Origin: Conoideocrella luteorostrata
Taxonomy: Eukaryota > Ascomycota > Sordariomycetes > Hypocreales > Clavicipitaceae
Direction: 5' to 3'
DNA length: 64,000 bases
Assembly (NCBI GenBank): GCA_032433595.1
Contig: JASWJB010000010.1
Span: 62,001-126,000 of the forward strand
Positions 36,145-46,857 of the stretch are shown piece by piece. Position numbers and translations under genes: made by a program. Position 1 is the first letter of the stretch. Each line of letters begins with the position of its first letter. Under the pieces are notes generated by a model. That model worked only from the letters and a program-made list of their open reading frames with translations, had not been told where the DNA came from and ran no database searches.

Positions 36145-39100
36145 TTACACTGTTACAGCCGGTACAGAACGGCTCGGAAGAGCATCATGTTCTTGCTGGG
36201 AATTTGTCTCTAGGTCTTCCGAGTTATTGTCTTCTTCGGGTTGCCCTAGCATTCTCGTTCTTTCATCCAATACAGGCGGGCTTTCGCCGTTCGAGTCTGA
36301 TTTTTCGAGGCCGCCTTCGGAGTCTATCTCTGCCGCCTCTTGGAATGACTGACGTCCATCGGAGGAGCTAAACGCTGCCTCACTATCTCCATCAGAAGGG
36401 GGTGCCAATCTTGCACCTGAAACGCTTCTAACTGCTTGTGCTGACGAGTATTTTCTGTGGAGCTGTCGGAAACTTCGCGCCGTAGCAGTGCTTGCACTAG
36501 CAAATGAGCTCCTTCTGCTGTTTGAGTCGTTGGACTCAGATGGTGCTTCAAGGGCAGAACGAAAATCTTCGTCGTGCTCATCGCTAACTAAAAGCGAGGC
36601 GAGGGGTTCCTCGACTTGCAGTGGCTGCGAATGTTTTCTAGATAGTATCTTGTCTTCTTGTGACAATGTTTGCAGCTCCGTGTCCAAATTAATAACTGAA
36701 GCCTTCTTGCCGTGAACTACGAAACTTCCGGTTCCTCTAGATAACATTATTTCCCGAGGGACATCGTCCGGAGATACAGCACCCGAAACGCCAGCTTCTC
36801 TGCCTCTCTTGCTGCGATGGTGTGAAAGATGCCCTGCACTCTCTCTAAGAGTTCGCTGCAGACTCCGCCTAATTTTACTTCTTTCCAACTTGTCTCGCTC
36901 TGTAGGTGGAGCATACTCCTGGACATCAGTGGACGCAGATGTGTTGGGTTTTTCAAACGAATTTCGTCTCGATTTTGCTTCCCATAACCCAGCCTGCTTT
37001 AGAAAATCGCGCTCTTCAGCATCAACATCATATTGGCTGTCTGATGTTCGCGAAGGGATAACAATATCTTTATCCCCAGTGGCGTTTTGTTGAGAAGTAG
37101 GGGATGACGGCTTCTGTACTGATGGTGCGACAATGCTCGATACCGACCCGTGCCTAATAGTCGAGGCACCGGATTTGAGATGTGGCGTTTCCTTTGTCAC
37201 ACTTCGTGGAGATGTCTGCAGGGTGGCCTTGGTTGGTGATATAAAAATGTCTTGACCGGTCACAGTTGAGGCTGGAATATGAGATAATAACCTGTTTGTG
37301 GGCGTCCCAGGGCTAATTTCGACGTCAGCAGTGCAATTGGACTTTGTATCCAGTCGAGTCTCCAAGGGCTCTGGCTTTGGTGTTGCAGCGTCCTGTTCCG
37401 ATTGCTTATCCGTAGTGAGCAGAATGGCTTCATCGTCGGCAAGGTCTTGTATGAGGATATCTCGATGGCATTTCTCCCGCCAGATATCCATACGAGTCCA
37501 TTTCAGCTGGGCAGACAAGCGAGCTGCAGCCAGTAGCAGTTGGTCTCTCGTCCTTGGTTGGATTGGTGCGAGAATCTGCAGGTGCCTTGCGTTCCTCAGT
37601 TGCTCTTCCAATTGTCTCTGGCATTCGTCGACTTTTTTATAGGCCTCGAATATCTTTCGTTGCATGCCATCACGTCTCGCGGCTTGAATGTCTTCCGCCA
37701 TTTTGTGGTCAATATGACCTCGAGCAATTGAAACGAGACCTGTTGGAGTCTGAATCAGCTGGCTTGCATCAGAGCTGTCCAGTCGACGCATACCACGTCG
37801 GCCTTGCCCATCATAGTTAGATCCTACCACGCCACGCATGCGAACCCCTGACGTTCTGAATGCGGCAGCATAGTTCAATTTCGCAAGCCAGTCGTTACGC
37901 TCTTCCTCATTGTCTGCCAAAAGGACCTCATCCAATCCTCCTTGCCGTACATATACAAAAGCATTTTTATGCTTCTTGTATGCGGTGTCAATGAGAGCCA
38001 CAGCAGCATGGGTGGACATCAAGGCATCAGGTTTGAATTCTTCCAAAGGCGGTTTGAATATAACTGGAATGCCATCGTGTCCGCTTTTCAGATGATTTTC
38101 ATGCTGATGTATCAAATTCTTGACCCAACTCGTATTGCGAAAAAAGTACAACTGGGCACCAGTCAAGATTGCTCCCCATTCCTGCCAAGGAGAGCGAGTT
38201 TTTCTCTTCTTGACATCTTTCCGCCACAGCAAACCTACTTTGGTGACTTTGATATCCACTATCCCAGGATGCGCATTATTGGGATTGACGGCCGTCCGCT
38301 CTGACATGAAAGCATCAGGTCGTGATCTAGCTGAAACAATTTGAAGGACTCCAGTCTTGAAAAAGGTGTTCTGCAAATCTTTGAGGTTGAAAGAAGTGGC
38401 CGTTCCAAGATAATTATATTGATCGTCCAAATGCATGGCCTCTTTCAAATTAGGCCTCAGGGCATCTAAACTACCATCCAAAATAAGTGTATAGGGATCT
38501 ATAGGCTCTTTCGCCGCTTTCTTGGCATGATCGACTGCGTTCCCGGGCAGCAGTTGTTTTCTTTTAGACTTGTGACTATATGTGCGTTCGGACACTAAAT
38601 CAAGATCATCTTCAACATGGATGAACGGCGTGTAGGAGATATTATCGTAGAAACACTCTAGGATGTCGTCAAATATCCCTTCTCCCCTCGTATTCTTCAG
38701 ATAGTCGGATTTCTGCATCTTGTGCTTGTTGTTCTTGTTGAACACGTCGGTGTGCAGAATGAGCAAAGAGAAGGCTATGAAATAGGCTTGGTCCGGGGAT
38801 GAATAGATTCCAGGGTTGCATTCATGGTAACGATTGGCAAAAGCTTGTAAGCATCGATCTATTTGCTGTGTTTCCTTAGGAAGTTCAGCCTCCATGAGCA
38901 GTTTCCTGATAGCCATGTCCATAGGGTCCCCAAAGAAGCTAAAGCTGCGCATGTAGCTTCTGAGCACTGCACCAGAGAAGGCATCTGTGCCTTTAGCCAG
39001 GACAGACGCAATAGTACCACGGCTTACTACGCCCTCTATCCGGGCAAGGTATTTTGCAGGAGACTCGTCATCCTCTCGTTCTGGCAAGACAACAGACTCT

Positions 39101-40387
39101 CGGGGAAGTTGCAACGAGTTACTATTCGACCCAATTGAGCCTGGGGTTGCCGGGGTCAACGTTCCCTGACGGCTTAGCTCAGAATTCTGTCGGATACGAC
39201 CTAACCCAAACAAGTCACCGAAGCTCTTGCGGCCAGTAGATGTCGAAGTTCGAGTAGTAGGAGGTAATAGATGATCATCTGTCGAGTCTCTACCCACAGA
39301 ACTCATGGTAGATGATCGACCCCGTAGCAAGTTTACTCGCGTTGGTGACGATTGACCCGAGTAATGTCCGCCTCCGCGAACAAGTAATGTGGCAGCTGCA
39401 GAGCTTTGCGGTATTTGAGTGTCTTCTACACCTTCATCACGGGCTCGTGTTGAACCCCGGGACGAAGCTGGCCGAGGGTTCGTCGTAACAGCCAGGGATG
39501 CCGAGGACAGATTCTTGCCTTGGGTTGCTGTCTTTTGCGGGAGGTGGGCAAGAGGAAATAGAGGCTCTGGGGCTTTTTTGGCCCTGCGCAACTTCAAGAA
39601 TGGCGCGGTAATATGTGACTTTTTTGGCGTTGTCGACAGGCTTGCCCGAGACACTCGATCTGCTGAGCTTGCATCAGACCGGGAAGACTCCGACTGGCGA
39701 TGATTGGATGCAGTCGGAGAGGCTCTACTCGAAATTGCAGTTGCCTGAGTCGATGGGCGAGGATTAGCCAGTTCATTTGACGTTACCTCTTGCGTACCAC
39801 TGCGCTCATCGTGCAGGTCTTTTTTTTTGTTAGTGTTTCCTTGGCCATAGTCGCTTCGCCTTTCATCCCGGGGTGCGTCAATAGAGCGGCGAAACTTGGC
39901 TGCAAGATTCATTCGAGACGTAGCTTTCTTTGGCCGCATGAAATCGTTCGTAGGTGCAGTTGTAATGATAGCGGGAGCTGCAAATAAGCGTATTAGCGTT
40001 TTCGTAGTCTCATTTTTTCACGCAAATGCAAGCTCATAACATACGTCGTGGGACTGGAGGTGGCGTTTCGGCCTGTTGTTTCGCTCTGAGAGAGAGCTGC
40101 GAGTCCGATGCGTTTCGGTATCTCAGAATAGAGAAGCGGCGGAATTTGTTTTGCCTTTCGAGATCGTCGGCGTACTGTTCTAAGCTGTGCTCGGGTGGTT
40201 CGGAATCATGGGTGGGCTGCTGAGACAGAGACACGGCATTTTCAGGCGCTGTCGACCGAGAAACTGACGGGTCTGAGGGCACAGATGCGTCCTCGTCGGT
40301 CAAAGATGCTCGGGGAGTGTTGAATAGCGTGTGTCTTCGCATATCCGTCTCGCTGGCCACGTTACCTCGCCGGCGCAGGAAAGGCAT
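36145..40387 (-). CDS. Sec7-PH Arf guanine nucleotide exchange factor (Syt1-like)
   Basis: Activates Arf GTPases by exchanging GDP for GTP, most likely at Golgi or endosomal membranes. Two exons, 40045-40387 and 36145-39977, give 1391 residues. The first 420 or so are Ser/Arg-rich and disordered. A Sec7 domain covers about 425-575, with VVSRGTIASVLAKGTDAFS, the motif LPKETQQIDRCLQAFANRY that retains the glutamate finger (LPxE, usually LPGE), and SLLILHTDVFNKNNKHKM. A PH domain follows at about 690-815 (VGLLWRKDVKKRKTR; FVYVRQGGLDEVLLADNEEE), then a short coiled segment (KIFEAYKKVDECQRQLEEQL). The rest is low-complexity. Sec7 then PH matches yeast Syt1 and the EFA6-like group. Choosing within the group needs a tree. 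Confidence 0.88.
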
Positions 40388-42830
40388 GATGACAGGCGAT
40401 TTGCATGATATTTGGCAGCGCCCGGCCGCTGTATCAAGTTTCAGCTCTCTTTATTGTCGTTTATGAGTGCACCGAAATAAAGAAGGCAAGAAATATGTTA
40501 AAGCCCTCGACCTGAGCTGGGGAGAGATGCCTCGATGGAACCAATGGCCCGACCGGCAAGTTCAGTTAATGCCCATTTGCCTCGACTACTGTAGACATGT
40601 AAATGATTCCGATATGATCCATCAAAGATTTATCGTTTTCGAATTGCTTGATGCGTGTAGCTCAATGCGTTACGCTTGCCGTCGCGCGTCAATCGATCGG
40701 TTCCTTCGCACGCAATGCTCGATGCGCCTGCGGAATAGTGGAGGTGGTCGTGTTCAACAGGAGGCCAGGGGCGGAAATTTGGCTCCCAAAGATAGTACTT
40801 GAGCCTTCGAGGTGGGTCTGCCAATGGTAGAACTATGGGGCCAACGAGCATCTGAGGAAACACTGGCAGCACAGGTTTCAGCTTCTTGGGACCCTTTTAA
40901 CTTGAATATTTTAGTGCTTTGGATAACGTCCCAGCTCATTATAACCTATATAAGTAAGTGAATATGTATGGTGGGAGGTAATAAGTTTTTGCAATGCCTT
41001 CGGGTACTGTTCGACGAGCGTCACCGGTGCAACTAAGGGCTGGCATCAGACATGCAAAAAGATATTGCCAAATATGTAGATGTTTAGCCAATGCTCACAC
41101 ATTGATCGAACCAATCATACATAGTTTTGTAGCTCTGTCTCCAATTAAGAGTTTGACGCATCAAATGACAGAGAGACATTCACCATAAATATATCAATAC
41201 ATCGCAGAGTCTGCAGTCCCAAATTTCATCATAAAACTTGAGTTTGAGTTTAGCCTTAACTGTGAGATTCACACATAAACCTCATTTCTACCAACGTCCA
41301 GTTAGTTGTACGTACTGTGAAGTGCAATTGTTGCTCCCTATGTATTTTTTTTTCCTTGCCGTCACTCATACAAATTTGAAGGTTTACATTATTGAGGCTA
41401 TATCCTGCTGGAGAGCATAGGCCAAGAAACTTGATATTCATAGTAATTTACGGATTTGCGTCGTGTGAGTTTCTTCCTCTATTGTGCACCCTCTCAACTA
41501 ATTCGAAGACCCACTCTAGTAAACCTTTATGCTCCCCCTTACGTTCCACCCAAGTTCAACGCAGTGTTCATATCGATGCCCCCAGCATTCAGCACCCGAT
41601 GAATCATTGTAGCACAAGATGGTCTCAATGACAAATACGCTGATGTTGCCACAATAGAAGTCAAAGTTGCTGATGCCTCACCTAAACAGCAAACGGCATT
41701 CCAACCGCTTCCGGCCCTCAGCTGGAACTATGCCATCATATGATGGACAAACTAGTGTTAGCCTGCTAGCTCGAGTACTCGCGGTCAGTTTCGTCAAGGC
41801 TAAGAACCAGAAAATTTTGCGAGAGTTCTGGAAATCTCGTTCTAGTCTTCTTACCATTCTCAACTTATGCGATAAGGTCAAGTCGTTTGAACACCTGCCG
41901 AGGCTCATATGATACGGTTTGTCGCCATAGCAACTTTTATCCTTGTGCCTAACAGATATAGTGCATTTAGTAACAGAGGTGACAAGTATAAAGTAATATG
42001 CAAGACAAAAGGACAAATTACTTTATATAGATTGAACAGCTGGCCGGAAGAGTCTGAAGGATGCATGCTCCTGTAAATGATAAATGAACTTCGCATCATT
42101 AAATCTCCGAAGACTATAGGTATCACCAATATAGATAGCGGCCCAATTTATACTTACCGTCTGCCTTTAAAGTTATTTTAGGGTCCTTATATTTCTATTT
42201 GTGAATTCCACGAGGCATTAGTTAACAGCATAAATAGTGACATAGGCTCGGAGAATATGCACCCTAATTTGCTAGAACGTTTATGCTTTTATTTATAATA
42301 ATTTAAGATGCCAAGCTTTGCGCATAAGCATTTTAGTATGTCTAGCATGCTAATTTACGGCGATAAAATTATTGGTATTAGTGACCAGGAAATAGCAGAG
42401 CGGTCCCTTGTTATTGAATACACTTATGCAAGGAGAATTGCTATCCTAGCAGTTTAGTCACGATGTAAGATCAACATTTTTAATCATGTCCCGCATGGGC
42501 GCTCCTTTCGGGTCGTAATACGTCTCTCTTATCATACCACAGAGCCGCAGCCCGCACAATGTCCCAATAGTTGACAGCATTACTGAGCGCACTGCTCTCT
42601 TGAACAGCTGTGTCGACGGCGTTTGAACCCACGTCTTGCAAGTCCAACCTTCCAACTCTGGCTGCGCTGGTATTTGCTCAACGATGTCGTCGAGTGCTAT
42701 TTACCTTTGTGACTAATGCAGAGACCAGAAGCCTTGTGGCCAGAGCCATAGGAATCTCTAGTTCCTCGGATCGTCCACCAAACAGGCTGAATTGTAGGAG
42801 GTGTCGCCCGCCAAACTAAGTGTTTTCCAT
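40388..42830. other. AT-rich, gene-poor block (first part)
   Basis: Upstream DNA of the Arf exchange factor followed by AT-rich sequence with many stops in all frames. It has no terminal repeats, no transposase motif and no exon that I can defend. Around 42655-42755 a weak zinc-cluster-like trace is seen (see findings). Confidence 0.45.
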
Positions 42831-43280
42831 ATGAAACCGATAGCCCCGACCGCTTGGTGTGGGATCGACAATCAACGCCCATTGATACTTGACTTTGTTA
42901 ATACTTATACAAGACTTGATTGCGTTTCCAGTGGACAGACGTGTCTGGAACATCTCGAGCGTATAATTCAACATAACGACAGTCCTTCTCAGAAGGCATT
43001 GCAGTTTTGCAAACAGCGGCGTCTATATGACAGTCTTGTAAGACCGTTTTTTTCAATGGAATATTCCGTCTTTATTATTAAGAAGGCAATATATGTAAAG
43101 AAGAAGCGTCCAGTCTTCGGTATCTACAGGCAGCTTCATTGGCGGCTGTATGCACATTCTAGTTTGCTGGCCAGTGCCACGCCTTTCTTCCCCCGAATAC
43201 TAGAGGGAATTCCAAGAACATTGGAGACAAAACATTTAAGCGTGGTGTTTCGGAAGGCTAAAATGAAAGAGCTACAGTAA
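42831..43280 (+). CDS. Unidentified open reading frame, 149 codons
   Basis: An ATG-started frame inside a gene-poor AT-rich block, with in-frame coding-like sequence starting at least 30 bases earlier. The product is basic, with clusters such as FIIKKAIYVKKKRP and KQRRLYDSLVRPF and scattered Cys. No signal peptide, membrane span or domain is evident. Its length is unusual for local base composition, so it could be the 3' end of a degraded gene, perhaps of a zinc-cluster regulator whose trace lies just upstream. I have no functional assignment. Confidence 0.25.
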   Translation: MKPIAPTAWCGIDNQRPLILDFVNTYTRLDCVSSGQTCLEHLERIIQHNDSPSQKALQFCKQRRLYDSLVRPFFSMEYSVFIIKKAIYVKKKRPVFGIYRQLHWRLYAHSSLLASATPFFPRILEGIPRTLETKHLSVVFRKAKMKELQ

Positions 43281-44331
43281 GGGTATATCGTAGTTTTTTT
43301 TTTATAACCCCGCCCTCCTTCTCCCTCGCTTTGTTGGAAAGGCTGCGTGCCTGCAGGTGCCAGAATTGGGCTGGCTGTTCAGGCTTTGCTGCCTCAACCC
43401 CCGTAGCACTTAAGAGGTACATGCTGATATGGGGCACTAACCCATTTTTGATTCAGAATGAGTCTTCGCTGTTGATTTTGTACAGCAAAGGCTCGACACC
43501 CATTAAGCTTTTTCCGCCTAGCCCCAATAAAGTGCAGTGAAAGGTCGCAATGTCGTAGTGGAGTAAGGTGTCTCACAGGCTCTCTATCTACTTCCGTGAA
43601 CCAGTCATGCGGGACAAATTACGCGCACCCTTAGCAGCGCGGTTGGGTTAGCCCGTGAGGGTCGCATCGTTTGTCCCCCGGGTGCCAGTGTATACGGAAT
43701 ACTTCTGACGCAGTAAGTCCTCCTAAGAGAGTCCAACTTTGGATGATAGCAAATACAAAAATTACTCGTATGTATGATACATAAAGTAGCCTTATTTATT
43801 GAATGAGATGCGCATCGGAAGCACTAATTGCACAAAATAGGTACCGATTCAAATTATTTCGACGGAATGTTTCGAGGTGGAACCGGAGTAATACAGGACC
43901 AGCCGCACATCATCTTTTCGCATGTACAGGCTGTAGGGTGGCCCCAGGTTGGTTGTCGCGGTGTTGACACTGTACTCCACAGTACTGGCTGGCGCAGGCA
44001 GCCGTCAGATCGGGCGATTCCAGAATGCTTTCAATGATTCAAGTCTGCAGCTGCGCAACCTATTTCTGCTACTCCGAACACAGCGCTACGCTAAATCTCG
44101 ACACCTTCCAAATATCGAGTAGCAACTGTCCGAGTAGTAAGTATCTGACATAGGTATACAACTAGCCGTCACTCTACATTTTCTGTCACCTAACCGCCAT
44201 CACACTTGATTTCAACGGTAGGAGTTCTGGCTTTTGGCTGTTTGACTTGGCGAGTAATACGCAGCGGGTACGAAAACGAAAGACAACGACAAAGATAAAG
44301 ACACGGTGTGCGATTCGCCAACGATATTAAA
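43281..44331. other. Intergenic, gene-poor block (last part) and Ecm14 promoter
   Basis: Mixed-composition DNA upstream of the carboxypeptidase-like gene. A short minus-strand stretch around 43855-44030 is Cys-rich in more than one frame but lacks a start codon or signal sequence. Confidence 0.4.
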
Positions 44332-46005
44332 ATGAGGCTCGGGTTTACACCCTTCGCTGCCTCTGCTCTACTTTTGCTGCGACATCCAGATACTTGCCTT
44401 GCATTCGGCATGAACCTGCAGAACTTGATGGCGTCGATTCCGAACACATCCGACATTCGATCATTTCCAATTTTGGCGAAATTTTGCAGAGGCGCATTCG
44501 AGTTCCTGGTCGGTCGCCGTCCGGCAAAAGGAATAGACCAAACAACATTGCCGAAGAGGTTGCGGGCAAGATACGCCAATGAACTCGTGCTGCGGTTCAA
44601 CGTTACCACGCCACAGGATGAGGCTGCTCTTGCCGCAGCTGCCGCACGACTATTTCTAGACGTATGGGCCTTTACAGACGACTTTGTTGACATTCGGTTG
44701 CACCACGACGAAGTTTCTCCCTTGTTGGGTCTTCTTCCGCCATCCCTGCAGACGGCTCAGACCCCTCTCATTTCAGATCTTGCCTCTGCGATTTACAATT
44801 CTTTGCCATCGCGCAACACCTCCTACGACCCCGAGATGTCGGTCAAGATTGACCAGGCATTGTTCTCCGTTTCAGCATCAGTCTCCGCTACCGAACAACT
44901 TTTCTTCCAAGACTATCAACCGTTGCCGGTGATTGTTCGTTGGATGCGGCTACTCGAGGCGATGTTTCCTTCATATGTCGAGTACATCTCCATAGGAGCT
45001 TCGTTTGAGGGAAGAGAAATAGCGGCCTTGCGGTTGAGAGTTTCTTCTCCTGTTGACAACGCAACCTCGCGAAAGACAATTATTGTCACTGGTGGTCTTC
45101 ACGCTAGGGAGTGGATCTCAACTAGCACTGTAAACTATTTGGCATGGTCTTTTATTATGACTTTTGGAAAGGAGCGAATGATTACGAAACTTCTGCACGA
45201 ATTTGATATCATTTTCGTCCCAACGGTCAACCCTGATGGTATGGAGTATTCATGGCAGGTAGATCGGCTTTGGCGGAAGTCAAGACAGCAAACAAACCTT
45301 CGGTATTGCCTTGGTCTTGATTTGGATCACACGTTTGGATATGGCTGGGACGGGTCCCATCCCCTAGCTGATCCTTGTTCTGAGAGCTACGGAGGAGAAC
45401 AGCCGTTTCAAGCTGTGGAAACAATGCAGCTCGCAACTTGGGCCCGCAACGAAGCGCTTAACAACAACGTGAAGTTCGTAGGACTTGTTGACCTTCACTC
45501 ATACTCTCAACAAATTCTTTTCCCATATGCCTTCTCCTGTCGGGCGATTCCTCCAAACCTAGAGAATTTAGAGGAACTGGCGGCTGGGATTGCCAAGGCG
45601 ATCCGTATAGCAAACGGAGAGTCGTACTCAGTCGCCTCTGCTTGTGAAGGCGCTGTAGCAAGAGTTCACGGCTCTCAGTACAATCAGTCTACGTCGCGTA
45701 TGGAAACAGGGGGTGGCTCTGCGATCGACTGGTTTTATCATGAAATGGGTGCTCATTTCAGCTACCAGATTAAGCTTCGAGATACAGGTAGTTATGGCTT
45801 CCTTTTGCCCAAGGAACACATTGTTCCCACTGGAGAGGAAGTGTTTAACGCAATGAAGTATTTCGGCGATTTTCTACTGGGGAATAACGGAATCGAGAAA
45901 TTATTGGATGATATAGGAGAGACTCGCCCTCCTGATGCAGCGTGGAACAAGAATGATACAATATCAATTGACCACGAACTAAAACGGCGACGAGTCCGAC
46001 GATGA
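44332..46005 (+). CDS. ecm14: Ecm14-type M14 pseudo-carboxypeptidase, secreted
   Basis: A fungal member of the M14 metallocarboxypeptidase fold linked to cell-wall function in yeast and thought to be catalytically inactive. Intronless, 557 residues from the first ATG. The N-terminus is a signal peptide (MRLGFTPFAASALLLL, mature part from about residue 26). A propeptide-like region precedes the peptidase domain at about 205-510. Zinc ligands are present: His257 and Glu260 in HAREWIS, and His389 in DLHSYSQ. Substrate and catalytic residues are not: the usual LNRN motif reads LDHT (Asp332, His333), and the catalytic glutamate before LRDTGSYGFLLP is Lys481. N-glycosylation sequons include NVT and NTS. 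The tail is basic (KRRRVRR). It is convergent with the MAPEG gene. Confidence 0.93.
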   Translation: MRLGFTPFAASALLLLRHPDTCLAFGMNLQNLMASIPNTSDIRSFPILAKFCRGAFEFLVGRRPAKGIDQTTLPKRLRARYANELVLRFNVTTPQDEAALAAAAARLFLDVWAFTDDFVDIRLHHDEVSPLLGLLPPSLQTAQTPLISDLASAIYNSLPSRNTSYDPEMSVKIDQALFSVSASVSATEQLFFQDYQPLPVIVRWMRLLEAMFPSYVEYISIGASFEGREIAALRLRVSSPVDNATSRKTIIVTGGLHAREWISTSTVNYLAWSFIMTFGKERMITKLLHEFDIIFVPTVNPDGMEYSWQVDRLWRKSRQQTNLRYCLGLDLDHTFGYGWDGSHPLADPCSESYGGEQPFQAVETMQLATWARNEALNNNVKFVGLVDLHSYSQQILFPYAFSCRAIPPNLENLEELAAGIAKAIRIANGESYSVASACEGAVARVHGSQYNQSTSRMETGGGSAIDWFYHEMGAHFSYQIKLRDTGSYGFLLPKEHIVPTGEEVFNAMKYFGDFLLGNNGIEKLLDDIGETRPPDAAWNKNDTISIDHELKRRRVRR

Positions 46006-46165
46006 TACAAACAACGGAGCCGCTAGCAGCATGATCGGCATATATGGCAAAGCAATTATTTGAGTTGCACGCTGTTTTCTTTTAAATGGAAGCTATCGGG
46101 TTTCGTACATTTACAAGCCACGACCATAGCGACTCATTAATTCACAGCCTATGCCCAACATCTGT

Positions 46166-46857
46166 CTAGTTTCCGAGAATGAAATGAACTGAGGTGTAGG
46201 CAGCCATCAGCTTCAGGGCAAAGTCAGATAGGGCAGCACCGTAGGCACCACTGTGTAATTCTAGCATTAGCTTCATACAATATGAAATGTCGGTTGGGAC
46301 GTAGTCAGTCCGTCAAAACAGGTTGGGGTGTACGAACGTTGAGCGCCCAGGAGGTCCAGCTTGGCCAGTGTAGCCATTAAGATACAGGATGCGTGACACA
46401 CTCCAACCTGTGCCTAGGACGGCAGCTGCGTAGGGGAAGTGCAATCCGCTTATAAGTAAGGCGCCGAGCAGGGAAGTATGATTCTCGGTAAAGTTAGCGT
46501 GAGCACGCTGGGCTATTGAATTCAGTCAGAGATGAAACGGTCCCCTCGAACTACAGACAATCATTACCGCAGTTAAAAGCATAAGCATGTTTGTCTTTGT
46601 CTGCTTGTTCTGCAGAGGCATATGCATTGGGATATTTTACACCACTGGCCTTGCGAAGAGAGGAAGTACGGATAACATGAAGAGTGTTGACAAAGAACGT
46701 GCTGGTGGCAGCGGCAAGCACCAAGCTGTTTGCAATGAACGAACAGTAGTTTGTTAGTTTCCGTTGAACTTGTCGTAGCCTTGACTTGGACGTCTCGAAC
46801 TATAATCAGAGGCGATACATACCCGAATTGGCTGGATAGTTCGAGAATGAAGGGCAT
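46166..46857 (-). CDS. MAPEG-family microsomal glutathione S-transferase (MGST3-like)
   Basis: A small integral membrane enzyme of the MAPEG superfamily; relatives conjugate glutathione to electrophiles or reduce lipid peroxides at the ER. Four exons, 46823-46857, 46568-46725, 46338-46512 and 46166-46250, join in phase to 150 residues, the typical MGST3 size. It starts MPFILELSSQFG. A first hydrophobic segment (LVLAAATSTFFVNTLHVIR) leads to a loop with KASGVKYPNAYAS. The family signature FNCAQRAHANFTEN follows, then LLGALLISGLHFPYAAAVLG, then RILYLNGYTG. The C-terminal helix ends HFILGN. The Arg/Asn-rich FNxxQRAHxN motif binds glutathione in relatives. The stop codon lies 160 bp from that of the convergent Ecm14 gene. 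Confidence 0.92.

Noticed and set aside
43855..44030. Cys-rich minus-strand stretch suggesting a small secreted protein
   Set aside because: More than one frame is open, and there is no start codon or signal peptide.
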